NCBI RefSeq assembly: GCF_032118995.1
Contig: NC_092650.1
Span: 21,142,501-21,206,500, forward strand
Length of the DNA: 64,000 nucleotides
Reading direction: 5' to 3'
Source: Asterias amurensis
Taxonomy: Eukaryota > Echinodermata > Asteroidea > Forcipulatida > Asteriidae
Shown here: piece after piece, positions 31,660 to 43,679 of the stretch
How the letters are laid out: every line of letters begins with the position of its first letter
Numbering within the stretch: position 1 is the stretch's first letter
Translations under genes and position numbers: made by a program
The notes under the pieces: generated by a model
The model's input: only the letters and a program-made list of their open reading frames with translations
The model's database searches: none
What the model was told of the DNA's origin: nothing

Positions 31660-34600
31660 ATGAAGATGTTTTGCCTCATCATGTTATTGATCATGACCTG
31701 CCTTTCCTCCGGTGATGCTAAGCATTGCAAAGACGCAACCATCGCCTCCTCTCGAAGTCTGTACTTCAGTGGCGTGGCCAATCGGATCTTACACGGATAT
31801 GGATACCGTAACTTGACGGGCATTTCGGCAATCAGCTGTGGCAATTTGTGCATGTCTGATACACGGTGTATGTCTATCAACTACTATGAGCGGGAAAAGC
31901 TGTGTGAGCTGAACGGGGCTACAGCGTCGCAACACCCGGGCGCTGTGACTGAGATGACTGGTAGCTACTACGGGCCGGAAGAGGTAAATGTTTCTTTTTA
32001 AACTCATTCTGAAACATTCACTAGATACTTAGAATTTATTGACGAGCAGTGCAATGTGAAGAGCTCATAAATTTGGTTTAATATGTTAAGTTGTTTTGTT
32101 CCATCATGAAAGAAGTTCATAGAAAAGGCTGGTAAAATATCAACTTGTCAACTTTATCAACTTATTAAGTTATCAACTTAGTATGACTTGTGATACTAGT
32201 CGAAACGTAAACGAAATGCACTTAAGTATTGGCTGTGTTTTGTAGACAAATCGTTTGATTAAAGTTGTTTTGTTTAAATGTGTACGTTACGTCATCCAAT
32301 CATCTGTTTGTCCGTTTATCTTGTCCGTTTATCTTGTCCACAGGCTGATTGTTACAAGCCTCGGCTTACCAAAAAGGCCTCCATACTGCTCATTTTATTT
32401 GACTGTATGATTCTTAAAGGCACGGTACACGTTTGGTAATTGTCAAAATGCAGTGGTCTCACTTGGTGAATCCCATCATAAGCATAAAATAACAAGCCTG
32501 TGAAAATTTGGGCTCAATCGGTCATCGAAGTTGTGAGAAAATGATGAAAGAAAAAAACACCCTTGTTAGACGAATTTGGGTGCTTTCAGATAGGAATAAA
32601 AGACTTCTATAGCTATAGAAGTCTTTTATTATTATAGTGAGCAATTCCCATTGTCCCAAAAACTACGTTACTTCAGAGGGAGTCGTTCCCACAATGTTTT
32701 ATACCATCAACAGCTCTCCAACGCTCGTCACCAAGTCAGTTTTTAAGTTAATGTTTGTTTTGAGTAATTACCAAACGTGTATACCTTCCCTTTAAACTAC
32801 TCTGTTTGCTATTCAATTCAATTCAATTAAATTTATATGTATTTACACAAAACATTTCCACAATATATCAGAACTACATTGTATATGCATTCTAATGATG
32901 TGTTTTGGACAGTATGGAAATGGATGTCAACTGAATTGGAAATCTCAGTTATCGCCAAGATTGTTGAATTATAGGCGCAACATATCGCGCCAATGTGCAA
33001 AAAGGCAAAGCGCAGAGCAAGATTTTGACCGGTTTGCATTTTAGTATTATGTAACCCACTCTGTGAAAAGTGTCTGTGTCAGATGTTGACAATTTAAAAA
33101 AAAAAAGGAGATAATAATATGCATGGCTGGAAAGAACTCACCAGCAGCATTGTCTTATCGCGTTGCTGAATTACTCTCATTTGAAATTAGCCAGTATATC
33201 ATTTTTTTGTTAAAAACGAAATACAAGTAAAGTGATGTTTTACACTACCATTTCGCGCACAAGGATACAAGTTAGACTAAAGTATGATCACAAAATTGAT
33301 GTGTTCATAGCTTAATTGCCTAAAAAATAAGTGTTAAAAAAAAAAAAAAAAAAAAATCGTTAACGCATTGGGCGACATCTGACTCATTTTTACAGAGTGG
33401 GTCACACAGTTAAAAGCAACAACTGTGATGCTGGTAACGGTACACTTTCTAATTTTATTTCAAATATCACAAAACAATCTAATACACGGGAGTTTGATTA
33501 AACGGCTGCAAAAGTTTACAGATTGGATCTGGGGTTTAAGTTTGTGCAACGTTGTTACAATTACATTATTAAATAATAATAATAAATAACAATCAACCTG
33601 TTATTGCTGATTTCTTTTTATATTATTAAACAATGTCGCGTACAAAAGCTGGTTAAACCATCTTGAAGTTAGTGTCTCTTTATTTATTCAAAACAAATTA
33701 GGTTTTGATTTGTTTCATTTCTTGCAGCCAATTGTCTTCTGCCAGCTTCATATGAAAGGGGTAGGATCGGAAGGTAGGATAAAAACTCTTTTTGGTTTTA
33801 TTTTAAAAGTATGTGAAAATATATTTTGTATGTACAACAAAAAAGTACATGTAACCATAAGTCACGATACAAATTGATCGCAAAATTGAGAGCGGGAAGT
33901 GAAAATAATAGAGTTGTGAAGGGACACGTTGCCTTGCATCGGGCAAGTTGGTCAATGAAAAGAGTTTGAAATGCTTATGGGCAGAAACGTGTTTCAAAAG
34001 TAGAATTTAAGGATCCACACAATCATGCCTCAAAATTGCACCATTTTCCCCATGCGTCGTGAACTAAACACGGCACGCCAATTTGTGGAGTAAGAGTGTT
34101 TGACTCCTCAAAATTGCTGTCGTGTTAGTTTGCAAAATAAAATGAAAACCAAGCAGTTTTAAGTCATGTTTGTGTGGATAATTATGTTCCAGTTTTAAAA
34201 AAACATCCTTCCAATCATAATGCATTTAATAAAAAACGGTACAATTTCACAAAGATTAACAATATTATTTGCAAACAAAAGTTTAACTTCAGGGTATACA
34301 AGTTACAACTACATGTAGGTCACAAAGACTATAGCAACTAAATCACTGGTCCTGAATGAGGATGACTGACAGCAAGGTTTGGATACAACATGTATAAGAT
34401 TAGATGAGAGATGAGTGTAGATTGGGTAAGGACAGTCAATGGGGTGGGAGAGGGAACAGTATGGAATTAGGAAAAGAGACAACACAGTTCAAACTGGCCG
34501 GGATTAACAAAAAGTGCTCAAACGCTTTTCATAGACGAACTCTCCCGATTCAAGGCAACGTGTCCCTTTAAACAAAAACTCATTCATTTTTATCACACGC

Positions 34601-36136
34601 GTCATTCGTTTTCGTTTGCAGAAGAATGCTCCTTTATTTTGTATCAGTATTCGTCGGTCATAAGGAGTAAGCCTCATTCACTTACTATTACAAATTTTAA
34701 GCATGATAAGCTAATTCCAACCAATCAGAGGCCAATATTTCATAGCGCTGCTTAACGGTAAAATGTCCGTGCTTAACTAAGCAGACAAAATTGCCTAATA
34801 CGTAAGCGTACAGGTAAGACATTTATTTAGAACAATGCTTCTAGCTTGTACGTTGACCGTGGATTTACATTACACGGTTTATAGATAATGGTGGTAGACA
34901 GATTCCCTTCAAATCACTGGACACTTATTGGTAAATACTCGTCCCAAAATAATTGTCAACATAGCATAACAACTTCTTGGCGACAAGCAAGGGAGAGTGG
35001 TTGACAGTATAAAACATTTTTAGAAACCCATCCCTCTGAAGTAACATTACTTTTGCGAAAGAGGTAATTTCTCACTCAAAATATTCATAAAATTCACGCC
35101 TGAATCCACACAAAGTGAGAATACTAGTCTTTGACAATTACCAAAGGTGTCCAGTGATTTAAAGTGTGTTGTATAGGATACATTACGTGTTGCCAATATT
35201 AAGGAAGTCTGATCACAAACTACAAGTTTATTTGATAATTTATCATCAGATATTCAAAGTCAAACAAACCCTGCATACCCTTACCACTCTATGGCTTCTT
35301 CTGGATGCGAGGCAGCCGGCTACCACCTCTGCCAACCGTGGGAGATTCAGCAGGCATTCTTGGCGGGCTACCGGTACGACTCGCCTGACGCTGACACAGG
35401 CTTCTGGTACGCCGTGCCCCTAGCTCTGACCACGTTGACTACCAACGGGGTCCTGTATCAAGACCTACCAGCTCCGACTGTCTCAACTGAAACTTTCGCG
35501 GTCTCTGACCGTAATGGCATGATAGAATCTTGCGCTTCACTACAAGCTCACCTCTGCACCTTGGTCGAGCTGAAAGAGGCATTCTTAAGAGGATATCGTC
35601 AACCCTTTGAAAACGTCGGGATGTGGTTCGAGTTGCCCAACACCACCAGCGCTCACATGAAAGCACAAGGTTGTGGATTGCCGACTGCAAGTTGCTACGA
35701 TGGTGTTGTGTCTGTATCTACTACCCAAACGGAAGCAACTCGTGTATTTTGCTGTCCGGAATGGAGTGCTGTGGATTCCCTTTCACTCTGCTGCCCCGGG
35801 CTGGTGAGCCTTCGAGACCCCATCGTCACCCAAGAGCGGCACGCTAAGGAAGACCGTGCGGGGATGGAGAGTGCCTGCTCTGCTCTAGGGGCTCACATCT
35901 GCACCCTAGCCGAGCTGAAAGAGGCTTACTTGAGTGGTTACCGCCAACCGGAGGGTGGTTGGTGGTACTACTCGGTCTCCAACAGAGAAGCTCAACTATT
36001 TGCGACTGGGTGTGGATACTACAGTTACGACGAATGCTACGAGGGTATCGTGGCAAACACACCGAGACCCAGTGATACTGCTCGGGTATTCTGTTGCCCT
36101 TCGACCTCGGCGACATCGCAGATGTGTTCGAAATAA
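31660..36136 (+). CDS. Secreted protein with a PAN/apple-like domain and three cysteine-rich tandem modules
   Basis: Exons 31660-31983, 33728-33773, 34622-34666 and 35250-36136 (433 codons plus stop), in phase with GT-AG introns. Residues 1-20 are a signal peptide (KMFCLIMLLIMTCLSSGDA). Residues about 22-105 look like a PAN/apple domain: ISCGNLCMSDTRCMSINYY, then KLCELNGA and SYYGPEE. After a short linker (exons 2-3) the long last exon carries a module repeated at about 155-212 (partial), 228-308 and 342-423. Its core reads GAHICTLAELKEAYLSGYRQ, then an aromatic patch (WWYYSV), a GCG...C pair and RVFCCP. There is no membrane anchor, so it is probably extracellular and disulfide-bonded, perhaps ligand-binding. 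I cannot name the repeated module, although 'hLCT.xELk' recalls a domain of unknown function seen in many eukaryotes. Confidence 0.8.
32414..32798 (-). mobile_element. Diverged family A MITE in intron 1
   Basis: Left end 'TTAAAGGCACGGTACACGTT', right end 'TACCAAACGTGTATACCTTC'. It belongs to a subfamily with CACGTTTGG rather than CACTATTGG ends, also seen at 49895-50093. It includes a hairpin 'GACTTCTATAGCTATAGAAG'. Confidence 0.75.
33331..33358. repeat. Poly-A tract
   Basis: Twenty-odd adenines in intron 1 of the PAN-domain gene. The rest of 32800-33720 holds no supported feature. Confidence 0.7.
33919..34570. mobile_element. Family E inverted-repeat element, probably with a nested insert
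   Basis: Ends are 'GAAGGGACACGTTGCCTTGC' and 'CAAGGCAACGTGTCCCTTTA', good terminal inverted repeats. The second copy (37944-38294) is about 350 bp, so roughly 300 extra bases here (about 34240-34530) look like a later insertion. It lies in intron 2, 51 bp from exon 3. Confidence 0.75.
34727..35165. mobile_element. Cluster of family C, B and A fragments in intron 3
   Basis: 34727-34805 is a family C piece ('ATTTCATAGCGCTGCTTAAC'). 34850-34912 is a family B end ('GATAATGGTGGTAGACAGAT'). 34905-35165 is a short family A copy with both ends ('TCACTGGACACTTATTGGTA' and 'CCAAAGGTGTCCAGTGATTT') but an internal deletion. Confidence 0.65.
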
Positions 36137-36195
36137 TATTTTGACAAAGAAGGTGACAAAGAGGGCGCGTTGCCCTAAATAATAACACGTGACCA

Positions 36196-36305
36196 TATTT
36201 CACGAATCTGCTTTAAATAATAGTTTATGCTTAACCGAATGAGGTATTAACCAGCCAAAATAATAGCCACTGGTATTCTGCTCTACTTAAACTGCACCCT
36301 GTTTC
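36196..36305 (+). mobile_element. Family C fragment
   Basis: 'TCACGAATCTGCTTTAAATA' to 'CACTGGTATTCTGCTCTAC', 60 bp after the stop codon of the PAN-domain gene. Confidence 0.6.
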
Positions 36306-36594
36306 CCAAAATGACGCCTCAATCTACCCTTTCATATGACGTCAGGAGCCCTAAACAGTTCCCTCGGTGATAGACTTGATTCGAGTCCCTTTCTCGTGTG
36401 AGAGGCCCGTTAGCATATCGCGCCAACTAGCAAACAAGCCGTGTAGCAGTGCACACTCCCCGTCAAAATATAGCTACAGTGGTCCCAAGAATAGAACAGG
36501 TTGGGGAATCTAGAGCTTCACAAAACAATATAGTTTTCTGGCGATGGCACGAGATTTGGACTTGAGTCAAGTCTACCTCAGTGAGGACCATAAT

Positions 36595-36746
36595 GGGTGC
36601 GTTCGATTAGCTTCCCCGGGTCGACCCCGGTGTGTGGCGGCGTTTTTTTCCAGGACGAACGTGGGTAATTGTCTGCACACGTTCGTCCTGGAAAAAAAAC
36701 CCGCCACACACCGGGGTCGACCCGGGGAAGCTAATCGAACGCACCC
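36595..36746. mobile_element. Near-perfect 152-bp palindrome, family F
   Basis: Arms of about 66 bp: 'GGGTGCGTTCGATTAGCTTC' through 'CCAGGACGAACGTG' pairs with its complement ending 'GAAGCTAATCGAACGCACCC'; the loop is about 20 bp. Two more diverged copies share the ends (50328-50588, 56404-56643). The ends resemble hAT-type MITEs, but no clear 8-bp duplication is seen here. Confidence 0.85.
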
Positions 36747-36764
36747 GTAATATTAAGACCCATC

Positions 36765-36945
36765 ATTTGCCGAGAGTCTTGCGCAGCGCGTAGTACACAC
36801 GCGTACAATGCCATTTCTCAAGAAGACGATCAGAGCATACTGATCGAAACGTCGAGTTGAATCCAACGGTTCAGAACCACCCCACCTCATTGGAGATAAT
36901 CATTACATGGTGTTACCGCAAACCTTTCTATATCGTATTTCCACC
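36765..36945 (+). mobile_element. Family K dispersed repeat
   Basis: Contains 'CAGAGCATACTGATCGAAAC' and GTCGAGT, then 'GGTTCAGAACCACCCCACCT' and 'GTGTTACCGCAAACCTTTCT'. The last part is repeated in reverse at 55331-55435; the first part resembles 59862-59900. From 36946 to 37943 I see no gene. Confidence 0.65.
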
Positions 36946-37943
36946 ATGCAAAGTTTTAAATCCTACTTTACATTGCCATTGTTTCATACCATGGCAAATG
37001 ATGGGGGTCTATATAAAAGTGCAGTTCGATGTTTACACGACAAATTAGTGGACCTTTTTTTTTTTGGAGCGCATTATGGTGCAAATTTATCAATTTGCTG
37101 GAAAGGAAACAACATTTCAAAGCTGTAACTGCCAATTGAGGCAGTGAATATGCAACTTCATGCTACACAGAAATTTGAAAAACTTGCGGGTCAAGGCATC
37201 AATTGGGAACACTTACTTACATGGCTATTTCGATTGCACAGTGATAAATAATTTGTTAAAATTGAGAAGGATATATTGATCTCTGAAAGATTTGTACTAG
37301 TTTAAAAAGTGTAAGTATTTTCTCGATGTTGTCAGTAGTTATAACCAAGTTACATTAATAAATTGTGTTATTAAAGTGATTTTTTTTCCCAAGTGGAAAA
37401 GGTTTTTGTTTTTTTTATTAAATGAAAGATAACATAAAGATGTTATCTATATCTTGTTGCACTTCATGCTATCTTTAAATTTCGAATTCTATTCACGAAC
37501 TTACACTTTCTCGTCCATTTCCCGTAATAAAGAAACACAAAGAGACACTGTGAGGTTTGCTTTTATCGTGTGGTTGTTTGATGTCCATCTAGCATGGTAA
37601 CCACAATTTATAATCTTTATATGTTGGAAGTTATGGCATTGAATCGCGCTCCAAATAATGAATAACTAAAATATGTTTTTATTTGATAACACGGGCTTTT
37701 ACAGTATATAAACTTCAATTACTCAAAATTGATATGGTAGAAAGCATAACAACGAAGATTGTATAACGTCTAACATAATTGCCAAAGGCCTTGCCAGTCA
37801 GCCGATCTGCTCAGTCCAAACCATCATTAAAATTAATATGCCATGCTTTGGCCTTTTAGCTTAATACTCATTATTAACTAATTGCAGACACGAAGTTGTA
37901 GACGAGGATCGTTGATGGAAAACGTAAATATTACTTACACGAC

Positions 37944-38294
37944 TTTAAAGGGACACAGTGCCTTGGATCGGTCGAGTTGGTTTATGAAAATTGCGTTTGT
38001 AACCGTTTGATATGAAATGCATATTATGGTTAGAAAGATGTTTTAAAAGTAGAATAAGGCAACCCACACAATATTGTCTGGAAATTGCGTGGTTTTCCTT
38101 TTAGGTTGCAAACTAAACACGGTCGGCCATTTTATGGTAGTCAAAAACATGACAAATGACGACCAGTGTTAAATCACGACGTATAAGGAATACCATTGGG
38201 CATATTTGTGTGGATCATTATATTCTACTTTTAAAACATCTTTCTAACTATTCATAAACCAACTCGACAAATTCAAGGCACATTATCCCTTTAA
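37944..38294. mobile_element. Family E inverted-repeat element
   Basis: Ends 'TTTAAAGGGACACAGTGCCT' and 'AGGCACATTATCCCTTTAA', with internal hairpin-like symmetry 'TTTAAAACATCTTTCTAAC' against 'GTTAGAAAGATGTTTTAAAA'. Confidence 0.8.
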
Positions 38295-38419
38295 CAAGGA
38301 TCTTATTGTTTTCACCATACAACCAAAGTCTATAAGCATTACTGGTAAATTCATGTCAGTATAATTTTTTCTCTTTTTGCTCTGAGCTAGCCTGAGCCAG
38401 TCTGTGTTTTCCTCTTTAA

Positions 38420-38850
38420 GGAAATCACTGCAAATAAAGCCCTGTTCGTTTTGGACTTAATTTGGGTAAACTAACCGAGCCAATGGATAAATTACCCATT
38501 TTAAGTCCAATGCGAACAGTCCAGGAAGTTGTCCTCCCAGGTAACTTACCCAACCCGAATGGCCAGTTTAACCTAACCAAAGGTGCACAGGAAGATTGAC
38601 CAGTGATTTTAACCGAGTCAGAAAGTCCAATGCGGACGCGACGACTCGGTTAAATCTCCCCCGTCCGTGACCCGAAGAAGCTGACATGTTTTGTCAAGGA
38701 AGAATAAGATTTGCGTGATTATCAAACTATTCTAAATCCAAGTGCGGACGGTGTGAAAGTTAACCAGTCGGAATGTTACCCAGCGTCATAAGTCTAATTT
38801 ATTGTATGTTGGGGGGGGGGGGGGGGGGGCGGGGGGGGGGCATCCTAGGA
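38420..38850. repeat. Unclassified repeat-like DNA ending in poly-G
   Basis: Several inverted words occur ('AAGTCCAATGCGAACAG', 'AAGTCCAATGCGGACG', 'CTGTTCGTTTTGGACTTAA'), suggesting a decayed inverted-repeat element. A poly-G tract interrupted by one C lies at 38811-38840. No coding is seen. Confidence 0.45.
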
Positions 38851-38900
38851 TTATTTTGTTGTGAAACATTGCCACGCCGTCGCTGTTCTTAATCCGAATT

Positions 38901-40731
38901 AGGCACTTGACATTATTGGTAATTACTCAATTTGTTGGCAATGGTATAACAACCTACTTGGTATCAAACAATGAAGAACTGTTGATTAGTATAACACATA
39001 GTGAGAAACAGTTCCCTCCGAAGTCACTGACATTTTTAACTTATCTTTGCTGCAACGTAAAGTTCCTCTTTGTTTTAAACAATCTGTTATAATACCTGTT
39101 CCTAAGAAGAAGTCCATTTCGAACTTAAATGATTATAGGCCAGTGGCACTGACTTCAATCCCAATGAAAATTTTTGAAGGTTTCGTTCTTCAATTTCTTA
39201 AATCAATTTTACCTCCTAACATGGATAGTCATCAATTTGCTTACAGAACTAATCGTAGTGTTGAGGATGCAATTTGTCTCAGTCTCCATGAAGTTTTGCG
39301 CCATCTTGAGCAATCTATGTCTTATGCTAGAATTCTTTTTATTGATTATAGTTCTGCTTTTAACACAATTGTACCATGTAAATTGCATTTTAAACTTATC
39401 AATGACCTCGAGCTCCCCGTTTCAATTTCTAATTGGATTCTAGACTTTTTATTGGAACGTCGTCAGGTTGTAAGAATTGGTAGTTGCACTTCACATTCTC
39501 TTGTGTTAAATACTGGTACTCCGCAAGGTTGTGTCCTGTCACCACTTTTATATTCATTGTATACTCATGATTGTAAAGCGACCAACCCCAATTCGCTTGT
39601 TGTTAAGTTTGCAGATGATACTAGTCTAATTGGTTTAATTCAAAATGACGATGAAAGTGCTTATCGTGCTCAGATTACTTCTGTTGTTAAATGGTGCGAG
39701 GAAAACAATCTCATATTAAATGTAGACAAAACAAAAGAGTTGATTGTGGACTTCCGTAGGAAACATAAGAACATTAAAGAGCATATCCATGACAACGTTG
39801 TAGAACAAGTAGGTAGTTTTAAACTACTCGGTACGTACATTGCCAATGACCTTACTTGGAACATTAATTGCCATGAAATTCTGAAAAAGGCTCGTCAACG
39901 TTTATTCTTTTTACGTAAACTGAACTCATTTGGTGTTCGTAAGTGTATTTTAGTAAATTTTTACCGGGCTATAATTGAAAGCATCCTTTGTTCATCCATC
40001 ATTGTTTGGTTTGGTCGTGTTTCTGCCAGTGATCTTCGCAAGCTGAATTCTGTTGTACGATCTGCAGAGAGGATTATCGGTGCTAGCCTGCCATCACTTG
40101 AATCAATCTATAGTGACAGAATGTGTAAACGCACTAGGTCTATAAAGCAGGACGAGTTCCACCCAGCAGCTGATTATTTCCAATTTCTCCCTTCTAGCCG
40201 TCGTCTTAAGCATTTTAAAGGTAGTAAGCGGTTCATAGATAGTTTTTATCCTCATGCTGTTCGTGCTTTTAATGATAACTAGTTTGTTTTCTGCTTTTTG
40301 TAGCTTATATTTGTATCTAATTTTATTTTAGTATTTTCTTCGCAATGTTTTTAAATGTATTTTGTGGTTGTTAATCTAGAGAGCTCGAGGTACACTACAA
40401 TTTCCGATGTTTTAGGTTTTTAACTTTTTAACGTTGGCTGAATAAATCATTCTAATTCTAATTCTAATTCTAATTCTAACGTAGTTTTTGAGAGAGAGGT
40501 GATTTCTCACTCAGATAGTAAAAGGCTTCAACTATGAAGCCTTTGTTTTATGCATCTAAAAAAACAAAAAGTAACACGGCCGGGTGTTTTATTCCTTCTT
40601 TATTCTCTTGAAAATTCGATGACCAATAAATGTGCCAACATTTTCACAGGTTTGTTGTTTGATGCATAAATTGGGATAACCAAGTGAGAGGTCAGGTCTT
40701 TGACAATTTACTGAAAACGTCCAGTGCCTTT
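38901..40731 (+). mobile_element. Family A MITE split by a LINE
   Basis: The left piece (38901-39023) ends in 'GTTCCCTCCGAAGT' and the right piece (40479-40731) resumes at 'AACGTAGTTTTTGAGAGA', exactly where the family consensus continues. The whole LINE sits in between. Confidence 0.85.
39026..40282 (+). CDS. 5'-truncated Rex1/CR1-like LINE reverse transcriptase
   Basis: An open frame of about 418 codons from the insertion boundary to TAG. It has the full RT core: [65 protein letters not shown], catalytic [30 protein letters not shown] and [13 protein letters not shown]. The endonuclease is absent because the copy is 5'-truncated. No stop or frameshift is present, so the insertion is young. 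A 3' UTR follows, then an (ATTCTA)n tail at 40450-40478. The Rex1/Babar assignment is from remembered motifs. There is no ATG at the start; it cannot mobilise itself. Confidence 0.85.
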   Translation, partial: TDIFNLSLLQRKVPLCFKQSVIIPVPKKKSISNLNDYRPVALTSIPMKIFEGFVLQFLKSILPPNMDSHQFAYRTNRSVEDAICLSLHEVLRHLEQSMSYARILFIDYSSAFNTIVPCKLHFKLINDLELPVSISNWILDFLLERRQVVRIGSCTSHSLVLNTGTPQGCVLSPLLYSLYTHDCKATNPNSLVVKFADDTSLIGLIQNDDESAYRAQITSVVKWCEENNLILNVDKTKELIVDFRRKHKNIKEHIHDNVVEQVGSFKLLGTYIANDLTWNINCHEILKKARQRLFFLRKLNSFGVRKCILVNFYRAIIESILCSSIIVWFGRVSASDLRKLNSVVRSAERIIGASLPSLESIYSDRMCKRTRSIKQDEFHPAADYFQFLPSSRRLKHFKGSKRFIDSFYPHAVRAFNDN

Positions 40732-41070
40732 GGCAATCAACCATCCACTTCAATTAACCAATCAATCAATATCTTGGAGAGGTGATTGCTTAATGTCTAC
40801 ATTGATCAAGTCACACACCGATAACTCCTAATGGAAAACCTTCTATAAATCAATGGAGCAAAAGGTTTTGTAATTAAAGTGTTGACCTTATGTTTCTAAG
40901 GACATCGTTTGATTAATTTGATGATCAATAATTGTTAAAAGTGCAGTTTACTGGCCACCCCCTGCCCCTGAGTTCGATACGGTCATGGCCTTGTATACTC
41001 TGAGCATGGAGGAAGGAACCATGCTCTGAGACAGATTCAAGCGTTATTTACACCCAAAATAAACGTCTGA

Positions 41071-41300
41071 ACCAATTCGCTCGGCCCCAGCGGCCAGTCT
41101 ATCCAGGACCGCTGGGATGGGCTAATCGCTTGCACAGATTCTTGTTCAGGAAGTGCGTCATGCGTACAGTGCATAGAAATATGGTGCAGTGTGAGTGTGA
41201 TGCATGATGGGACTGCGCATTAAAAACCAATGACAGTGCATGATACGTTTGCCCATCCCAGCGCATTTGGTTAAGGCGCTGGGGACGAGCGAGCTGAACC
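41071..41300. mobile_element. Fold-back element H
   Basis: The left arm 'TTCGCTCGGCCCCAGCG' and 'ACCGCTGGGATGGGCTAATC' pairs with the right arm 'TTTGCCCATCCCAGCGC' and 'GCGCTGGGGACGAGCGAGCT'. It is non-coding. 40732-41070 and 41301-42059 hold no gene; a poly-G and a T-rich tract lie at 41525-41570. Confidence 0.7.
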
Positions 41301-42059
41301 AATACTTTAACGAAAACATACTGACCCTTTTCGAAACCACGGCTTCGGTTCCAGATACGGCTCAGGTTATAGCTTGGCCCAGCGGTTGTTTTGCCAATTG
41401 CGGGTGCTTTGTGTATAGTATTATGTGCTTATCAGGGCTTCAGACATAAGAACGGAGCCTGGAGCCGAATCCAAAGCCAAAGCCGTGGATTTCCAAAAGG
41501 GACGCTGACCATTGTGCGACACAGGGGGGGGGGGGGGGTTATGTTTTTTTTGTTTTTTTTTTTGTTTTGGGGGAGGGTTTCGAAGACTATAGGCTACAAT
41601 ATTTGTGTTCAGTTCTTGAAAACCTTCATTATATGCAGATTATAAACACTATTATAGTGTTCATATGTTTTTGTTAATGTGCTTTAGATTTTGTCGCAAA
41701 AACTATCCAACTATTTTTGAGTTGCCGACTATAAGTAAACTTCACACAATAAATTGGAGATCAAACGCTATTTATTCTAAGCTTCTACAATTTAATATTG
41801 GTTAAGTTTACAAGTTAAAAAATAAAGCTAATGATTTTTAAGAGTCATTTTTAAGCAGCTGAAAAAATAAATCTTATATTTAAAATAAAATACAAAGTAT
41901 ATTGCTACTTTCTGATATAAAAAACAACAACAATTTTTTAAACAATCATCCCCTTAACCCGTACATTGACCACACTATTTTAAACTTTAAATTGTAAACA
42001 TTTAAGTAACATTCATAGTGTTTTTTGTTATATGTGTGTGTGAACCATTTATTGTTCAC

Positions 42060-42464
42060 TATAGGTTTTCTCGGTCGAATTCGGCAAATGAGCAGTCAGT
42101 TTCATTTTCATGTGTTCGAATTAAAGCTGTTTGGCCTTTCCAGTTAGTACTGCGTTTGAATTCAGAATTCAGCCATTTAATTTCGTTTTGATTCGAGTCA
42201 AATTGCTTTTGCACTCCGTTCAATTTAGCGTATCGTGATTCGTTTTCGTGGCACACACGCCTCAAGAAGCGTCTGTGAATTTGAATAATGCTTTGTTAAA
42301 TTGAATGATTATTTTGTTAAATCGAATGACGCAACATTACATTTGAATACTCATAAAACGAAATCGAATGATCCTTTTCAGTTGCATTCGATTTCGCGCG
42401 AAATAAAATAGCTTGGAGGTTAAATTGGCTGCTCATTTTCCGAAATTGACCGAGAAAACCTATA
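42060..42464. mobile_element. Inverted-repeat element I
   Basis: Terminal inverted repeats of about 40 bp: 'TATAGGTTTTCTCGGTCGAA' against 'GACCGAGAAAACCTATA', continuing into 'AATGAGCAG' and 'CTGCTCATT'. The interior is rich in ATTCGA/TCGAAT words. It is probably a Tc1/mariner-type or similar MITE given the TA at the ends. Confidence 0.75.
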
Positions 42465-42737
42465 TTAAAGCCAATTAAAAACCTTGTTTTTAAAAAACGT
42501 TTTAATCCAATCTAAATGTTTACTACAATAAAAATAACTTGAACAATGTGGTCACATTTGTTGAGATAAGACAAAATATCTGAAGCAATTATCTGACATT
42601 AGTAACGTTTTCAAGATTGAAATTCAAGGGGATAAGAACAGACTATTTTTCAAGTACCACACTTCTTGGAAGTGAAACCAGTCTTTAAATCGAAAGCTTC
42701 TGTACTTATATGACCAAGTTCTTATTGCCATTAGTTA

Positions 42738-43135
42738 TAAAGACACTGGACACTATTGGTAATTGTCAAAGACTATTCTCACTTGCTGTATCTCAACATA
42801 TGCGTAAAGTAACAAACCTGAGAAAGATTTAGCTCAATCGGTCATCGAAGTTACGAGATAATACAGAAAGAAAAAACACCCTTGTCACACGAAGTTGTGT
42901 GCTTTCAGATGCTTGACTTTCGAGACCTCAAATTCTTAATCAAATTTTTAATCTGAGGTCTCGAAATCAAATTCGTTGAAAATATCTTCTTTCTTGGAAC
43001 TACTCCTGACAACTTCAGAGGGAGCTGTTTCTTAAAATGTTTTATACCATCAACAGCTCTCCGTTACTCTTTACCAAGTAAGTTTTTATGCTAATAATTA
43101 TTTTGAGTATTTACCAATAGTGTCCAGTGCCTTTA
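42738..43135 (-). mobile_element. Family A MITE
   Basis: Complete reverse copy, 'AAAGACACTGGACACTATTG' to 'CCAATAGTGTCCAGTGCCTT' plus TAA, with the internal palindrome GAGACCTC...GAGGTCTC. Confidence 0.9.
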
Positions 43136-43339
43136 AGAGTGACTGCTAAGTGCATGCCTTTCCTTTAAACGATAAAAAACCTAAACAAAATTGAATTTGA
43201 AAGAGAGATAAAAAAAACAAAAAACGATTGGACGGACTAAAACAAAACATACTATGAATAATTTGTAATAAAACCACAGTGTATCTTTCGTTAACATAAA
43301 GTTAAACTGTAAATATTATTAACCGTATGTAAAAAAACA

Positions 43340-43370
43340 AAAATAAATAAATAAATAAATAAATAAATAA
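43340..43370. repeat. (AAAT)n microsatellite
   Basis: Seven tetranucleotide units. The surrounding 43136-43680 is AT-rich without a supported feature. Confidence 0.8.
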
Positions 43371-43679
43371 GAAGCGTTATATTATTTTCTTTTGCAGGGA
43401 ACTATGTTTTTATCTCAGTATTAAAAGTGTTTACTTTCTAGTAAAAAATAATAAGATTAAAAAACACAAAACAAAATTGTTTATTATAGGAAAATTAGGA
43501 ATGTTGTGACTCACGAAATATACGTTCTGTGCATAAAAAATATCTGTACACTATCTGACTTTTTGGAAAGACATTTTCTTCAAGGTCTATTTCTAATAAT
43601 ACTCACACACTTGAAGAACATATCTGACAGTATTTTCTGATACACTCTAAATACTCTCAGTTCAGAACTGACACAGATT

